Shown: positions 46,610-55,431, counted from the stretch's first letter. The stretch is 57,362 nt of DNA from Bacteroidota bacterium (GCA_027621355.1 JAQCBZ010000008.1:1-57362), one strand, 5' to 3'. The notes: generated by a model not told the origin, from the sequence alone. Program-made: numbers and translations.

Positions 46610-48547
46610 ATGAATCTGACCCATACTTCAAGCTATACTTGGTCCTCTGGATGCAGTGTGTTGATCGCTTTTTTGATGTCTTTCCAGATATCACAAGCTC
46701 AGCCTTTGATAGACTTGTCCAGTCAGGCACAGGGGCTTTCGATTCAATACCACTCAACCTTTCATACTGGGATCTATGATCAAGGCGCCGCTGAAATTAC
46801 AGCCTATGACCCTGCAACCCAGAGGCTGTTTTTTATTAATGCTTCCAATAATCAACTCGTTGCATTGGAACTATCATCGCTTGAGGCTCCTGTCGTTGTG
46901 GGCACCGTGGATGCAACCCAGTACGGCGGGGGTGTTAATTCAGTCGATGTATATGAAAAATGGGTCGCCATTGCTGTGGAGGCCGAGGTGCAAACCGATT
47001 CTGGCGTGGTCGTCCTCTTTCATACGGATGATCTTACCTATAGCCATCAGTTTACCGTGGGGCCTTTGCCAGATATGTTGGTATTCACAAAGAATGGAAC
47101 CCTTTTGACGGCCAATGAAGGACAACCTAGTACCGATTACACCCTTGATCCACCCGGCTCGGTGTCGATCATTCAAAACGCTGTGGATCCAACGATAGCC
47201 AGTGTGATTCATGCAGGATTAGATGCATATTCAGTTGCGGAGCTAAAGGCAAAAGGAGTTCGGATCTCTGTCGATGTGGATGAGGCTGCGAAGGATCTGG
47301 AACCAGAATACATCGTAGTAAGTCCAGATGGGGCGACAGCGTATGTGACTCTTCAGGAGAATAATGCACTCGCCATCGTTGATATTGAGAATGCCTCTGT
47401 AAGCGACATCGTTGCCTTGGGTGCCAAAGATCATCGTCTTCCTGCCAACGCGTTGGACGTATCAGACCGCGATAATGCCATCGCTATTCAGACGTGGCCT
47501 GTAAGCGGGCTTTACATGCCCGATGGGATTGCCGCCTTTGACGTGGGCGGACAAACCTATTTGCTGACGGCCAACGAAGGAGATTCACGGGAATTTGGAA
47601 GCTACTCCGATGAGGTCCGAATGGAGGATCTGCCTCTGGAAGTATCTATTTTTCCACCCAGTATGATCACAGATGAAGGCCTTGGTCGCCTTCAAGTAAT
47701 GAAACCTTTCGACTCTAGCCATACCAACGACGCGGGTGAGGTTCAACAGGTCTTTGCGTTTGGTGCGCGTAGCATGAGTATCTGGGATGATTCCGGAACA
47801 TTACTCTTCGACACGGGTTCCCATATCGAGGAGACCGTTGCCCGTTTGTTGCCAGCTTCATTCAATAGCGATAATGCGGAGAATGACTCCTTTGATTCAC
47901 GCAGTGATGCCAAGGGGCCTGAGCCAGAAGCTGTAAGTGTTGCTACGATTGGAGGGCGGGTTTTGGCGTTTCTTGCTTTGGAACGAGTCGGAGGGGTTAT
48001 GATCTATGATGTAAGCCAACCCGATACCGCTGTCTATGTTGGGTATGTGAATGGAAGAAATTTTGATGTGCCGTTTGGGGAAGGTGATCAAAGTGCGACT
48101 GATCTTGAAGCAGTGGGTGAATCTGGCCCTGAAAAGATCACGTTGATTGCGCCTGATGATCATCCTGCTGGCACCTGGATCATGGTGGTCAGTCAAGAAA
48201 GCACAGGATCTATCTCGTTTTATACAATCACGGCGCCCATGCAAACCTCCAATCAACACACAGAAGAGGATCCGTCATTATCAAAGGGATTCAGATTATT
48301 CCAAAATATGCCCAATCCATTCAATCCTGAGACACGAATTACTTTTGAATTGATGGAGTCTACTCAAATTGCACTGTCTGTCTATGACTTGAGTGGTAAA
48401 AAAATCAGCACCCTCCACGATGGATATGCCCGGGCAGGCACCCATGAAGTTGGATTTGATGGGTCAGATTTTGCGAGTGGGGTTTACCTTGTGGAGCTCC
48501 GAACCAAAGGCCTAACCCAGCAAATATCGATGACTTTGGCGAAGTAA
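46610..48547 (+). CDS. Choice-of-anchor I family secreted protein
   Basis: 645 residues with signal peptide (SVLIAFLMSFQISQAQP). Residues ~30-530 form a beta-propeller of the choice-of-anchor I type (GAAEITAYDPATQRLFFINAS, VGPLPDMLVFTKNGTLLTANEGQPS, YLLTANEGDSREFGSYSDEVR, GPEPEAVSVATIGGRVLAFLALE), related to alkaline-phosphatase-like surface proteins. The C-terminal ~85 residues (FQNMPNPFNPETRITFELME ... SGVYLVELRTKG) form a sorting/FlgD-like domain. Calcium or phosphate-ester functions are reported for relatives but not provable here. Confidence 0.87.
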   Translation: MNLTHTSSYTWSSGCSVLIAFLMSFQISQAQPLIDLSSQAQGLSIQYHSTFHTGIYDQGAAEITAYDPATQRLFFINASNNQLVALELSSLEAPVVVGTVDATQYGGGVNSVDVYEKWVAIAVEAEVQTDSGVVVLFHTDDLTYSHQFTVGPLPDMLVFTKNGTLLTANEGQPSTDYTLDPPGSVSIIQNAVDPTIASVIHAGLDAYSVAELKAKGVRISVDVDEAAKDLEPEYIVVSPDGATAYVTLQENNALAIVDIENASVSDIVALGAKDHRLPANALDVSDRDNAIAIQTWPVSGLYMPDGIAAFDVGGQTYLLTANEGDSREFGSYSDEVRMEDLPLEVSIFPPSMITDEGLGRLQVMKPFDSSHTNDAGEVQQVFAFGARSMSIWDDSGTLLFDTGSHIEETVARLLPASFNSDNAENDSFDSRSDAKGPEPEAVSVATIGGRVLAFLALERVGGVMIYDVSQPDTAVYVGYVNGRNFDVPFGEGDQSATDLEAVGESGPEKITLIAPDDHPAGTWIMVVSQESTGSISFYTITAPMQTSNQHTEEDPSLSKGFRLFQNMPNPFNPETRITFELMESTQIALSVYDLSGKKISTLHDGYARAGTHEVGFDGSDFASGVYLVELRTKGLTQQISMTLAK

Positions 48548-48548
48548 A

Positions 48549-49712
48549 TCAGGAAAACGGGCACTCGGACGAGGATGCCTTGGAGTTGTTGGATGTGTTG
48601 GATGCGCGGTTATCCACTTGATTCCTGTAGAAAAAGTTTGGCTTGTGCTCGGTCACGTCAAACTCTTTGTGAAACACACTTGTTGCCGATCCAGATAATG
48701 GAGGCACTAACCATGACCACTCTCCCGTAACGGCTCGCCCTGCTTCGGCTTCCAACCGCTCAAATTGCTCGTGCTGCTCGACCGCTGTGTGATGATCGAC
48801 GAGTTTTACCCCAGCTTTTTTGAAGGAGTGAAGTACCGCAACATTGAGATCTACAAGAGCTTTGTCTCGCCAGAGTGTTCGCTCATTAGATCGATCAAGA
48901 CCCATGATATCGGCCACAGCTTCCAGTTGATTGTAGCGCTGTTTGTCACCAAAATTGCGAGCGCCTATCTCGGTCTCCATATACCAACCATTAAAGGGAG
49001 CCGCTGGAAATCGAACCCCACCAATATCCAGTACCATATCCGATATAATAGGCACGGCATACCACTTGAGGCCAAGATTTGAAAACGCCTTTGAGTCTGG
49101 ATGCTCTATCGTTACCTCGAGAATCAACTCTTTAGGTAGTTCGTGAAGATGGCGTCTTCCATCTGCGGTCTGCACCATCACAGGTAATAAGTCAAAGGGC
49201 GTACGTTGTTCGGGGGTGGGGGGGTTCCAGCCGAGTTCTATACATTCGTGAGTGAATGACAGGTTCATTGGGTCTCCGAGCATGGACTCATCATCGTTTG
49301 TATATGCAGCGTATCGCAAGAGCTGATGGCTCACTATTCGAAAAGGTGCCGTGCCTGTGGTTGGATCCTCTGGAGGGAACAGTGTGATTGCTGGGCGAAT
49401 GGCCCCACCATTTGTGGCAAATTGAATGTGCTCTTCTAACGCTTGGAAGACTTCCTCAAGGGTCTGCACATGTCGCTTATCAAACACATGCATTCCTTTC
49501 CAGAAAAGTCGGCCAATACACCGAATCGAATTTCTCCAAGCCACTCGGGCACCATGTGTACATTCGAGGGTCGTCAGCGTATAAGAATCAGACTCAGCAA
49601 GAGAGGTCTCAATCTCCTCTAAACGACGCTCAGCGTCTTTTTTCGTGCAAAGCCCTTCTTCTAGTAACAATGTTTGAAATGCGATGGCTTCATCGCGCTG
49701 GTCTTGTGTCAT
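48549..49712 (-). CDS. nos: Bacterial nitric oxide synthase, oxygenase domain only
   Basis: 387 residues. Oxidises L-arginine to citrulline and NO using heme and a pterin. The heme thiolate is Cys65 in AWRNSIRCIGRLFW; substrate-binding Glu248 lies in FNGWYMETEIGARN; DHHTAVEQHEQFERLEAEAGR and GEWSWLVPPLSGS are conserved pterin/heme motifs. Size fits stand-alone bacterial oxygenase proteins (about 360) with a Ser/Asn-rich C-terminal tail added; no reductase domain is present in the gene or window. It is the last gene of ptsH-ptsI-birA-tilS::hpt-nos, 12 bases after the fusion gene. Confidence 0.95.
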   Translation of the reverse strand: MTQDQRDEAIAFQTLLLEEGLCTKKDAERRLEEIETSLAESDSYTLTTLECTHGARVAWRNSIRCIGRLFWKGMHVFDKRHVQTLEEVFQALEEHIQFATNGGAIRPAITLFPPEDPTTGTAPFRIVSHQLLRYAAYTNDDESMLGDPMNLSFTHECIELGWNPPTPEQRTPFDLLPVMVQTADGRRHLHELPKELILEVTIEHPDSKAFSNLGLKWYAVPIISDMVLDIGGVRFPAAPFNGWYMETEIGARNFGDKQRYNQLEAVADIMGLDRSNERTLWRDKALVDLNVAVLHSFKKAGVKLVDHHTAVEQHEQFERLEAEAGRAVTGEWSWLVPPLSGSATSVFHKEFDVTEHKPNFFYRNQVDNRASNTSNNSKASSSECPFS

Positions 49713-49724
49713 AGCGGCTAGAAA

Positions 49725-51743
49725 CTACGCCATTTTCACATAAATATGGGGCAGATTTCTACCCAATTCGTTCACATCCATCCCATACCCTAGAACAAAG
49801 TCCGGTGTGATATCAAAGCCAACATAGTCGATTGGAAGCTCGACTTCCATAGCCTCCTTTTTTCTGCAGAGTGCGGCAATTTTGACACTGGCAGGCTTCT
49901 GCTTGGCCAACTCTTTTGTAAACATCTCCAGTGTACGACCCGTGTCCACGATATCCTCGACAACAAGAACATGTTGACCCTGAATAGGCGATGTCAACCA
50001 CGATTTACGCTCAATCTCTCCCGTAGAAGACATTCCTCCTTTGTAACTACTTAGGTGAACCGTGTCAAACACACATGGGAGTTGTAACTCCCGCGAAAGA
50101 TCCCTAGCAAATGGAACAGCCCCTTGCAAAACGGTGATGACATGTAATGGATTTTCTTGACTCACCCCCCATGTCTGTGCTTCTTGACGAATTTCCAAGG
50201 CCAATGCGTGGATACGACGTCGAATATCGTGCTCCAAAATCATAGGCCGAAACGTCATCCCTACCAGACTAATGGGTTGCTCAGACGCTCTCAATGTGGC
50301 GCTCCAAGGATCGCTTGAGCTGGGTTGAATTCGAAATAATCTGTCTTTTCCATTTGTTAGATCAGGTACACGCCGTGTGTTGGACACCTCACCCATGGCA
50401 CCCAATCGTGAAATCTCCTCTACAGGATACAAAACGGCGAGAATGTCTTCCTGTGCATCAACCACCACAGCCGCTTGTGATTTTGCTGATCCTGTAATCC
50501 CACGATTCGATAAGAAATCAGCAATTTGTTGATGCCCCGTAACCATGCCAAATGGCTGAAACTTATCTCCACCTTGAATTGGACGCACTCGAAAAGATTC
50601 CACTTTTTCGCCTGCTTGTAATACTCCATAGAGCGTAAAAGGGTCTTTCCATTGCTGAGGCAGATGGTTTGTAAACTCCTCCAATCTCCAAGATATTGGG
50701 AATGTTAATTCTGATGAATCAGCCGTTGTTGCCACAATAAACCCTTTTTTGGTTCCCTCAATGGATGTGTTTGGCTCTATCTCAAATGTCTGACCAGGAT
50801 GACTCAAAGGCAGTGACTCCATCAACATGGCAATAGAGTGTCTTGAGGGGGACACTCCGTGTGACGTGAGCCACCGGTGCAGGACAAATGACTGCACGTC
50901 CACATGAAGCTCCTGCCATGGTGAACGCAACAACTCATCTTTGTCTACCACCTGACTCATGACAACATCTGCAAGTGCACTTGCAGTTTGGGAAACAGAC
51001 TCCAATCCAATCACATGCTTTCGCCACCCTGGAAACATGGAGTCCATGGAGGGAATCCAAGAGTGCCGAAGAACATTGCGAGCATACTGCTCGGTGGCGT
51101 TGGTTGAGTCTTCGCGGTATGTGATTCCGAGTTCGTTGGCAACATCAAGCAGCTGAGCTTTTGAGAGCCCCAAACAAGGACGCAGTACCTCGAGACCAAA
51201 GCCTGAAAGGGAGGTCATGGCCTGCAATCCTCTTAATGCCTCCAATCCTGCTCCACGGAATAGACGCTGAAGAATGGTCTCAAGCTGGTCGTCTTGATGG
51301 TGGGCAAGCAAAACACACGCGATGTCATATCCTCGGGCTATCTCTCCAAAAAAGGTGAATCGCTCCTCTCTTGCCCACTCTTGAAGGTTCCCAGGGGTGG
51401 TATCAAGGGTCTTCTCTTGGGCGTTTTGGGCTGTGCCTTGATAATTTCTGTTGGCTCGATGGATGTGAATCTGCATGCCCAGACGTCTGGCCGTTTCTTT
51501 GACGAACTGCTCATCCATGTCAGATTCCTCCCCTCTCAATCCATAATTGACATGGGCAATATGGATGTCTCCAACACCTGTCTGTTTGTGGTACCACCGT
51601 GAGATCGCTTCAAGCAGTACCATGGAGTCGACTCCACCACTCACGCCAACAACCAAGCCATGACCCTGCCACACCGTTGGGGCATGAACTCGAATGAGGG
51701 AGTCGATACTCGAATCAAGTACTTGAAGCGTTTTAGAACTCAT
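49725..51743 (-). CDS. Fused tRNA(Ile)-lysidine synthetase and hypoxanthine phosphoribosyltransferase (TilS-HprT)
   Basis: 672 residues, two enzymes in one chain. Residues ~25-480 are TilS, which makes lysidine at C34 of tRNA(Ile2): P-loop VSGGVDSM at 34-41, HVNYGLRGEESDMDE, LLAHHQDDQLETILQRLFRGAG, and the C-terminal TilS domain. Residues ~490-672 are HPRT, which salvages hypoxanthine and guanine: VLQGAVPFARDL, SSYKGGMSSTG and the PRPP motif VVEDIVDTGRT (E596-D597). The two are neighbours in Firmicutes and fused in Listeria-type genomes, so the fusion is known but uncommon. Coupled to birA by ATGA. Confidence 0.93.
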   Translation of the reverse strand: MSSKTLQVLDSSIDSLIRVHAPTVWQGHGLVVGVSGGVDSMVLLEAISRWYHKQTGVGDIHIAHVNYGLRGEESDMDEQFVKETARRLGMQIHIHRANRNYQGTAQNAQEKTLDTTPGNLQEWAREERFTFFGEIARGYDIACVLLAHHQDDQLETILQRLFRGAGLEALRGLQAMTSLSGFGLEVLRPCLGLSKAQLLDVANELGITYREDSTNATEQYARNVLRHSWIPSMDSMFPGWRKHVIGLESVSQTASALADVVMSQVVDKDELLRSPWQELHVDVQSFVLHRWLTSHGVSPSRHSIAMLMESLPLSHPGQTFEIEPNTSIEGTKKGFIVATTADSSELTFPISWRLEEFTNHLPQQWKDPFTLYGVLQAGEKVESFRVRPIQGGDKFQPFGMVTGHQQIADFLSNRGITGSAKSQAAVVVDAQEDILAVLYPVEEISRLGAMGEVSNTRRVPDLTNGKDRLFRIQPSSSDPWSATLRASEQPISLVGMTFRPMILEHDIRRRIHALALEIRQEAQTWGVSQENPLHVITVLQGAVPFARDLSRELQLPCVFDTVHLSSYKGGMSSTGEIERKSWLTSPIQGQHVLVVEDIVDTGRTLEMFTKELAKQKPASVKIAALCRKKEAMEVELPIDYVGFDITPDFVLGYGMDVNELGRNLPHIYVKMA

Positions 51744-52351
51744 GACGCTTCCAAGGTTTCAAAACAGGGTTGCAAGGATTCTACCAAATAACCTAATAGA
51801 CGCTCACGGTTCCAAGTACAGCCAGATTCGAGAGCTAAAGAGGTCGCAGGGTGACGCAAACCCTCTGGAAACTGACGCTGATTCACGTTCAGGCCTATGC
51901 CTATAACAAAGCGGTGGATACTCGATCCTTGCCTAGACACCTCGCTAAGGATGCCACAAACCTTTTTTCCATTTAGGTATAAATCATTGGGTGGTTTGAG
52001 GTCAAAAGACCCTGCCAAAAACCCACCTAAAGCAACTGCCAGAGCGCGAACAATCTCCAATGTAAACTGCTCTATGGCTTGTTGATGTGCCTTCATTGGA
52101 GATTTTGGAAGGTACAGTATGGAGAAAAGGAGATTGGCTCCCGACTCACTGACCCATGAACGACCTGCTTGCCCCTTTCCTTTTGTCTGGTAATCTGTCA
52201 CAATGAGTGACAACCCTTGATTGGGAGCCTGGAGCCCCATCATATAATCGTTGGTCGAGGGTAATTCTTGACGGTAGATGACCGGGATCGGGACCGTAGC
52301 CTTTAATTGAGATTCGTTTAAAGGTGGATAAAGGGTGGTTTTTACACTCAC
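51740..52351 (-). CDS. birA: Biotin--[acetyl-CoA-carboxylase] ligase
   Basis: 203 residues, starting at GTG. Attaches biotin to the carboxyl carrier protein. Motifs: QELPSTNDYM, TKGKGQAGRSWVSESGANLLFSI (form of the GRGRxGR loop), KPPNDLYLNGKKVCGILSE (KWPND motif with Trp replaced by Pro, lysine kept) and IGIGLNVN. No N-terminal HTH, so it is a ligase only. It lies between ptsI (7 bases upstream) and tilS::hpt (4-base overlap). Confidence 0.93.
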   Translation of the reverse strand: MSVKTTLYPPLNESQLKATVPIPVIYRQELPSTNDYMMGLQAPNQGLSLIVTDYQTKGKGQAGRSWVSESGANLLFSILYLPKSPMKAHQQAIEQFTLEIVRALAVALGGFLAGSFDLKPPNDLYLNGKKVCGILSEVSRQGSSIHRFVIGIGLNVNQRQFPEGLRHPATSLALESGCTWNRERLLGYLVESLQPCFETLEAS

Positions 52352-52358
52352 GTCACTA

Positions 52359-54032
52359 TTACCCTTGACTTTTGTCCATCATCGAATCGACAACAACCAT
52401 CGATTCTTCAACGGTTCGTGCATGGACAAGTTGGTGAGCTACTTGATTCACCGATTCCTTGGTCGACGCACACAGCGTCTGTTTAATTTTTGCAAGAGCT
52501 GATGGTTGCATGCTTAGCTCCTCAAATCCAAGCCCTAAGAAAGCCTGTGCATACACGGGATGTGCTGCCATTTCACCACAAACAGATAATGAAACTCCAG
52601 TGCCACTCGCCTGTTCAGCCACCCAAGAGAGCGCACGCCATAATGCGGGATGAGAGGGGATAAAATGTTTGGAGACCCGGCGATTGGTCCGATCCACTGC
52701 AAGTGTATATTGAATCAGATCGTTGGTCCCAATGCTCAAAAAGGAGACATGCTCCACAAGTTCAGGCACCATCCAAACAGCCGCGGGGGTTTCGACCATC
52801 ACCCCCCATTCAAACGTTGCGTCCTGCACACGATCTTTGAGACGAAATAGCTCTCCAACATCCGTCAGCATGGGAACCATCACTCTACACCTGCCTGGAT
52901 ATTCCTTTGATACGGTCGACAGAGCTTCAAGCTGCGTCTGCAACAGAACACCCTCATCTTCCAAAAACCGCAGACCCCTCCATCCAAGGGCAGGGTTGGT
53001 CTCTTTAGGCGCGCCAGGCAATGCTTTATCAGAGCCCACATCAAAGAGACGAATCGTCACTTTGGAAGAATCAGTCGCGTCAAATACAGCTCGATAAGAT
53101 TCTATCTGGGCCTCAAGAGACCTCTTGGACGGATTCATGGCGAGAGCTTCGGTACGGTATAATCCGATACCATCTGCAAGTTTGGCGTCATAAGCGCCAA
53201 GTTCCTCCACAAGCTCCATATTCATACGCAGGGTAAAGTGCGTCCCACAAGAGGTTGTGGAGGCCTGAGAACGAATTTGCTCGAGGGCCTCATTAGAGAC
53301 TCGATAGGCATGGAGAGCATCCTCGATAACCTGTTCGTCCTCTGGCGTTGGATCTAGAATGACGTTACCCGTAGAGCCATCCATCCAAATAACGTGACCC
53401 TTTTGTATCGAAGTGGACGAGGATAAGCGCAGATTCGTCACTGTTGGGATGCCAAGTGCCTGAGCAATGATGACCGCATGAGACGTGGGGCCATTGGATT
53501 GAAGGAGAAGCCCAGAAATCATCTCTTTGTAATGCAGCAGCTCACCCATTGATAGCTCATCTGCATACAAAATCGACCCTTTAGGGATATCGACAAACAC
53601 GTCTGACTGTTGAATCACTCGAATCCATTGGTCTCGAACCGCTGCAATATCTGCAATCCTCTCAGATGCCCAAGGAACATTACGACTCTTTAAAAGCTGA
53701 ATCGTTTCGTTGAACGCTTTGGGTACGGCTGTAGAGGCTGGCAGGCGATCGCGCCTTACAAACTTGCGAATGCGCTCCATTAAGTCTGGGTCTTGAAGCA
53801 TCATCAGTTGTACCACAGCTAATTCTTGTACATCTGGATGATCTTGACGCTCAACCAAATCCGTAAGGTCTTGGACTAATTGCTCATGAGCCTGGCAGAT
53901 ACGATCCCATTCCGCATGAGAGGTGCCTTTGGCAAGTCGCTTGTCTGGCACATCAAGAGTCGTCGATTCCAGCACAAACAAGGGGCCACGACCCACTCCT
54001 TGCGCTGCTGGAATGCCTTTAAAAAACGCCAT
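52359..54032 (-). CDS. ptsI: PTS enzyme I (phosphoenolpyruvate--protein phosphotransferase)
   Basis: 557 residues. Transfers phosphate from PEP to HPr. Phospho-histidine His185 lies in NGPTSHAVIIAQALGIPT; the PEP-binding C-terminal domain shows GIGLYRTEALAM, NPALGWRGLRF, GVMVETPAAVWM, SIGTNDLIQYTLAVDRTN and VCGEMAAHP with the catalytic Cys. Length is normal. Start overlaps the ptsH stop (TAATG). No sugar-specific EIIB/EIIC gene is present in the window. Confidence 0.96.
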   Translation of the reverse strand: MAFFKGIPAAQGVGRGPLFVLESTTLDVPDKRLAKGTSHAEWDRICQAHEQLVQDLTDLVERQDHPDVQELAVVQLMMLQDPDLMERIRKFVRRDRLPASTAVPKAFNETIQLLKSRNVPWASERIADIAAVRDQWIRVIQQSDVFVDIPKGSILYADELSMGELLHYKEMISGLLLQSNGPTSHAVIIAQALGIPTVTNLRLSSSTSIQKGHVIWMDGSTGNVILDPTPEDEQVIEDALHAYRVSNEALEQIRSQASTTSCGTHFTLRMNMELVEELGAYDAKLADGIGLYRTEALAMNPSKRSLEAQIESYRAVFDATDSSKVTIRLFDVGSDKALPGAPKETNPALGWRGLRFLEDEGVLLQTQLEALSTVSKEYPGRCRVMVPMLTDVGELFRLKDRVQDATFEWGVMVETPAAVWMVPELVEHVSFLSIGTNDLIQYTLAVDRTNRRVSKHFIPSHPALWRALSWVAEQASGTGVSLSVCGEMAAHPVYAQAFLGLGFEELSMQPSALAKIKQTLCASTKESVNQVAHQLVHARTVEESMVVVDSMMDKSQG

Positions 54033-54304
54033 TACTCTTCCTCTAGGTAAAAGTTTCGCTCAAATTGATCCACCAGGTGATCCATCATCGCTTGCTCATC
54101 GGTCCCCTCACAGATGAGCTTGATTTCGGCACCCTCTTCAGCAGCTAGCGTCATGATGCCAAGAATACTTTTTCCATTCACCTCAAATCCATAGAGCTCC
54201 AATGTCAACTCTGAGTCAAATTTTGAGGCCTCCCGAACAAGTGCTGCAGACGGTCTTGCATGAAGCCCGGCCGCCAAGCCAACTGTTACCATCTTTTCAA
54301 TCAT
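54032..54304 (-). CDS. ptsH: HPr phosphocarrier protein
   Basis: 90 residues from the ATG at 54304; this start places the two key residues exactly at His15 (GLHARPSA) and Ser46 (NGKSILGIMTLA), as in canonical HPr. His15 takes phosphate from enzyme I; the Ser46 motif is of the type recognised by HPr kinase, though that gene is not in the window. First gene of the five-gene minus-strand unit; the gap to divergent elaA is 43 bases and should hold both promoters. Confidence 0.96.
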   Translation of the reverse strand: MIEKMVTVGLAAGLHARPSAALVREASKFDSELTLELYGFEVNGKSILGIMTLAAEEGAEIKLICEGTDEQAMMDHLVDQFERNFYLEEE

Positions 54305-54347
54305 GGTGGAACTTACAAAATCCCCTGAAAATGGGTATGTTCGCAGC

Positions 54348-54794
54348 ATGACAATTCAATTGATTTGCAAAACCTTTGAAGAGCTCTCTTTGCTTGAGCT
54401 CATGGGTATTTATCGCCTGAGGCAATATGTCTTTGTTGTAGAGCAAAACTCTATCTATGAGGATGTCGATGGATACGATCCAGGTTGTCACCATCTTATG
54501 GCCATGGATGGGGATGAGCTGATTGGCTATACGCGTCTATTACCCCCTGGATTAAAGACGGAGCATGCTTCAATTGGTCGTGTTGTCACTAGATCTACCC
54601 ATAGAGGCCGAGGTATTGGCATCGATTTGATGCATGCATCCATTGAGTGGGTGGAAGAGCTTTATGCCCCTGAAGCAATACAACTGCAAGCTCAATCCTA
54701 TTTGGAGGGGTTCTACAACAAATTTGGGTTTGAACGTGTGGGGCCCGATTACATGTATGAGAATATCTTACATGTGGATATGATCCGCACGTAG
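54348..54794 (+). CDS. elaA: GNAT family acetyltransferase, ElaA-like
   Basis: 148 residues from the ATG at 54348 (MTIQLICKTFEEL), chosen because it matches ElaA length (~150) and avoids overlap with ptsH. Motifs: YRLRQYVFVVEQNSIYEDVDGYDPGCHHL at the N-terminus, SIGRVVTRSTHRGRGIGIDLM (acetyl-CoA loop) and AQSYLEGFYNKFGFERVG. The substrate is unknown; the family is widespread. Divergent from the pts unit. Confidence 0.92.
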   Translation: MTIQLICKTFEELSLLELMGIYRLRQYVFVVEQNSIYEDVDGYDPGCHHLMAMDGDELIGYTRLLPPGLKTEHASIGRVVTRSTHRGRGIGIDLMHASIEWVEELYAPEAIQLQAQSYLEGFYNKFGFERVGPDYMYENILHVDMIRT

Positions 54795-55131
54795 AACGAA
54801 TGACAGCTTTACAGGTTCATTACCCCGTCAACAACGCAGCTGTGATGAATCCGACGATGGATAATTTGAATAAGAGTCCTTTCCAGCGTTTCATTTGACG
54901 TGAGAGAACGTAGATGGAGATTGCTATGCTTGACACTTCCTTTTCTTTAATAAGCACAATCTTACTCATATCCACAAGTTATCCACATCATTTTTAATGA
55001 TGATGATCAGGCAACTCACGTCGTGATATAGCGATATCTATTTGTTTTTATTGAAACATCGCGCCATATGAACGACTCATTTTTCCCAAAAAGAAAATTT
55101 GGAGAGTTCGTTATCCACACAGCCTTGTGAG
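54795..55131. other. 337-base gap with clustered DnaA-box-like sites; possible replication origin or DnaA-controlled region
   Basis: Between elaA (+) and sbtB (-). TTATCCACA occurs perfectly at 54979-54987 and 55111-55119; ATATCCACA (one mismatch) lies at 54968-54976, in phase 11 bases from the first, and a reversed copy of that variant ends elaA at 54773-54781. The stretch between (54988-55110) is AT-rich with repeats such as ATGATGATGA and GATATAGCGATATC. A 49-codon frame (54820-54969, minus) covers part of it. An oriC role is possible but unproven. Confidence 0.4.
54820..54969 (-). CDS. Possible 49-residue small membrane protein
   Basis: ATG-to-TAA frame of 49 codons plus stop in the gap after sbtB, on the same strand. 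It begins MSKIVLIKEKEVSS and ends with a basic stretch (QMKRWKGLLFK) followed by a hydrophobic segment (LSIVGFITAALLTG), like a single membrane helix. An inner ATG at 54894 would give only the last 24 residues. No family recognised and no strong ribosome-binding site; the DnaA-like boxes lie just upstream of its start. May be chance. Confidence 0.3.
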   Translation of the reverse strand: MSKIVLIKEKEVSSIAISIYVLSRQMKRWKGLLFKLSIVGFITAALLTG

Positions 55132-55431
55132 TTACTTAAACTTCTCTTCTCTCACGACTGATACAGGGTAGGAATAGGCAATGACTGCATAATCCTCAAA
55201 GTAGTGCTCAGCCACTTGCTCCATGATGCGTTTCGCAGTTTCGCCATGGACAATCGACTCTATTTTTACATTCCGTCCCTCCCAATCACTCGCATGTATG
55301 CCTCTTGAGCCCTCACCTACAGAATCAGTAATGGAAAAACCTTTAGCTCCCTCTTTCTTCATCAGCTGGATGAGATCGTCTTTTAGCAAGCGCTCAGAAA
55401 TAACCGTAATGCAATGAAATTCAGTGGACAT
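55132..55431 (-). CDS. sbtB: SbtB-like PII-family regulator of bicarbonate transport
   Basis: 99 residues. PII-like fold with SbtB signature GAKGFSITDSVGEGSRGIHASDWEGRNVKIESIV and the C-terminal strand VIAYSYPVSVVREEKF. Cyanobacterial SbtB binds adenine nucleotides (cAMP, AMP, ADP, ATP) and controls SbtA; the C-terminal CGPEGC redox loop of many cyanobacterial forms is absent here. It lies 83 bases downstream of sbtA on the same strand, the usual sbtA-sbtB order, so co-regulation is expected. Confidence 0.9.
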   Translation of the reverse strand: MSTEFHCITVISERLLKDDLIQLMKKEGAKGFSITDSVGEGSRGIHASDWEGRNVKIESIVHGETAKRIMEQVAEHYFEDYAVIAYSYPVSVVREEKFK

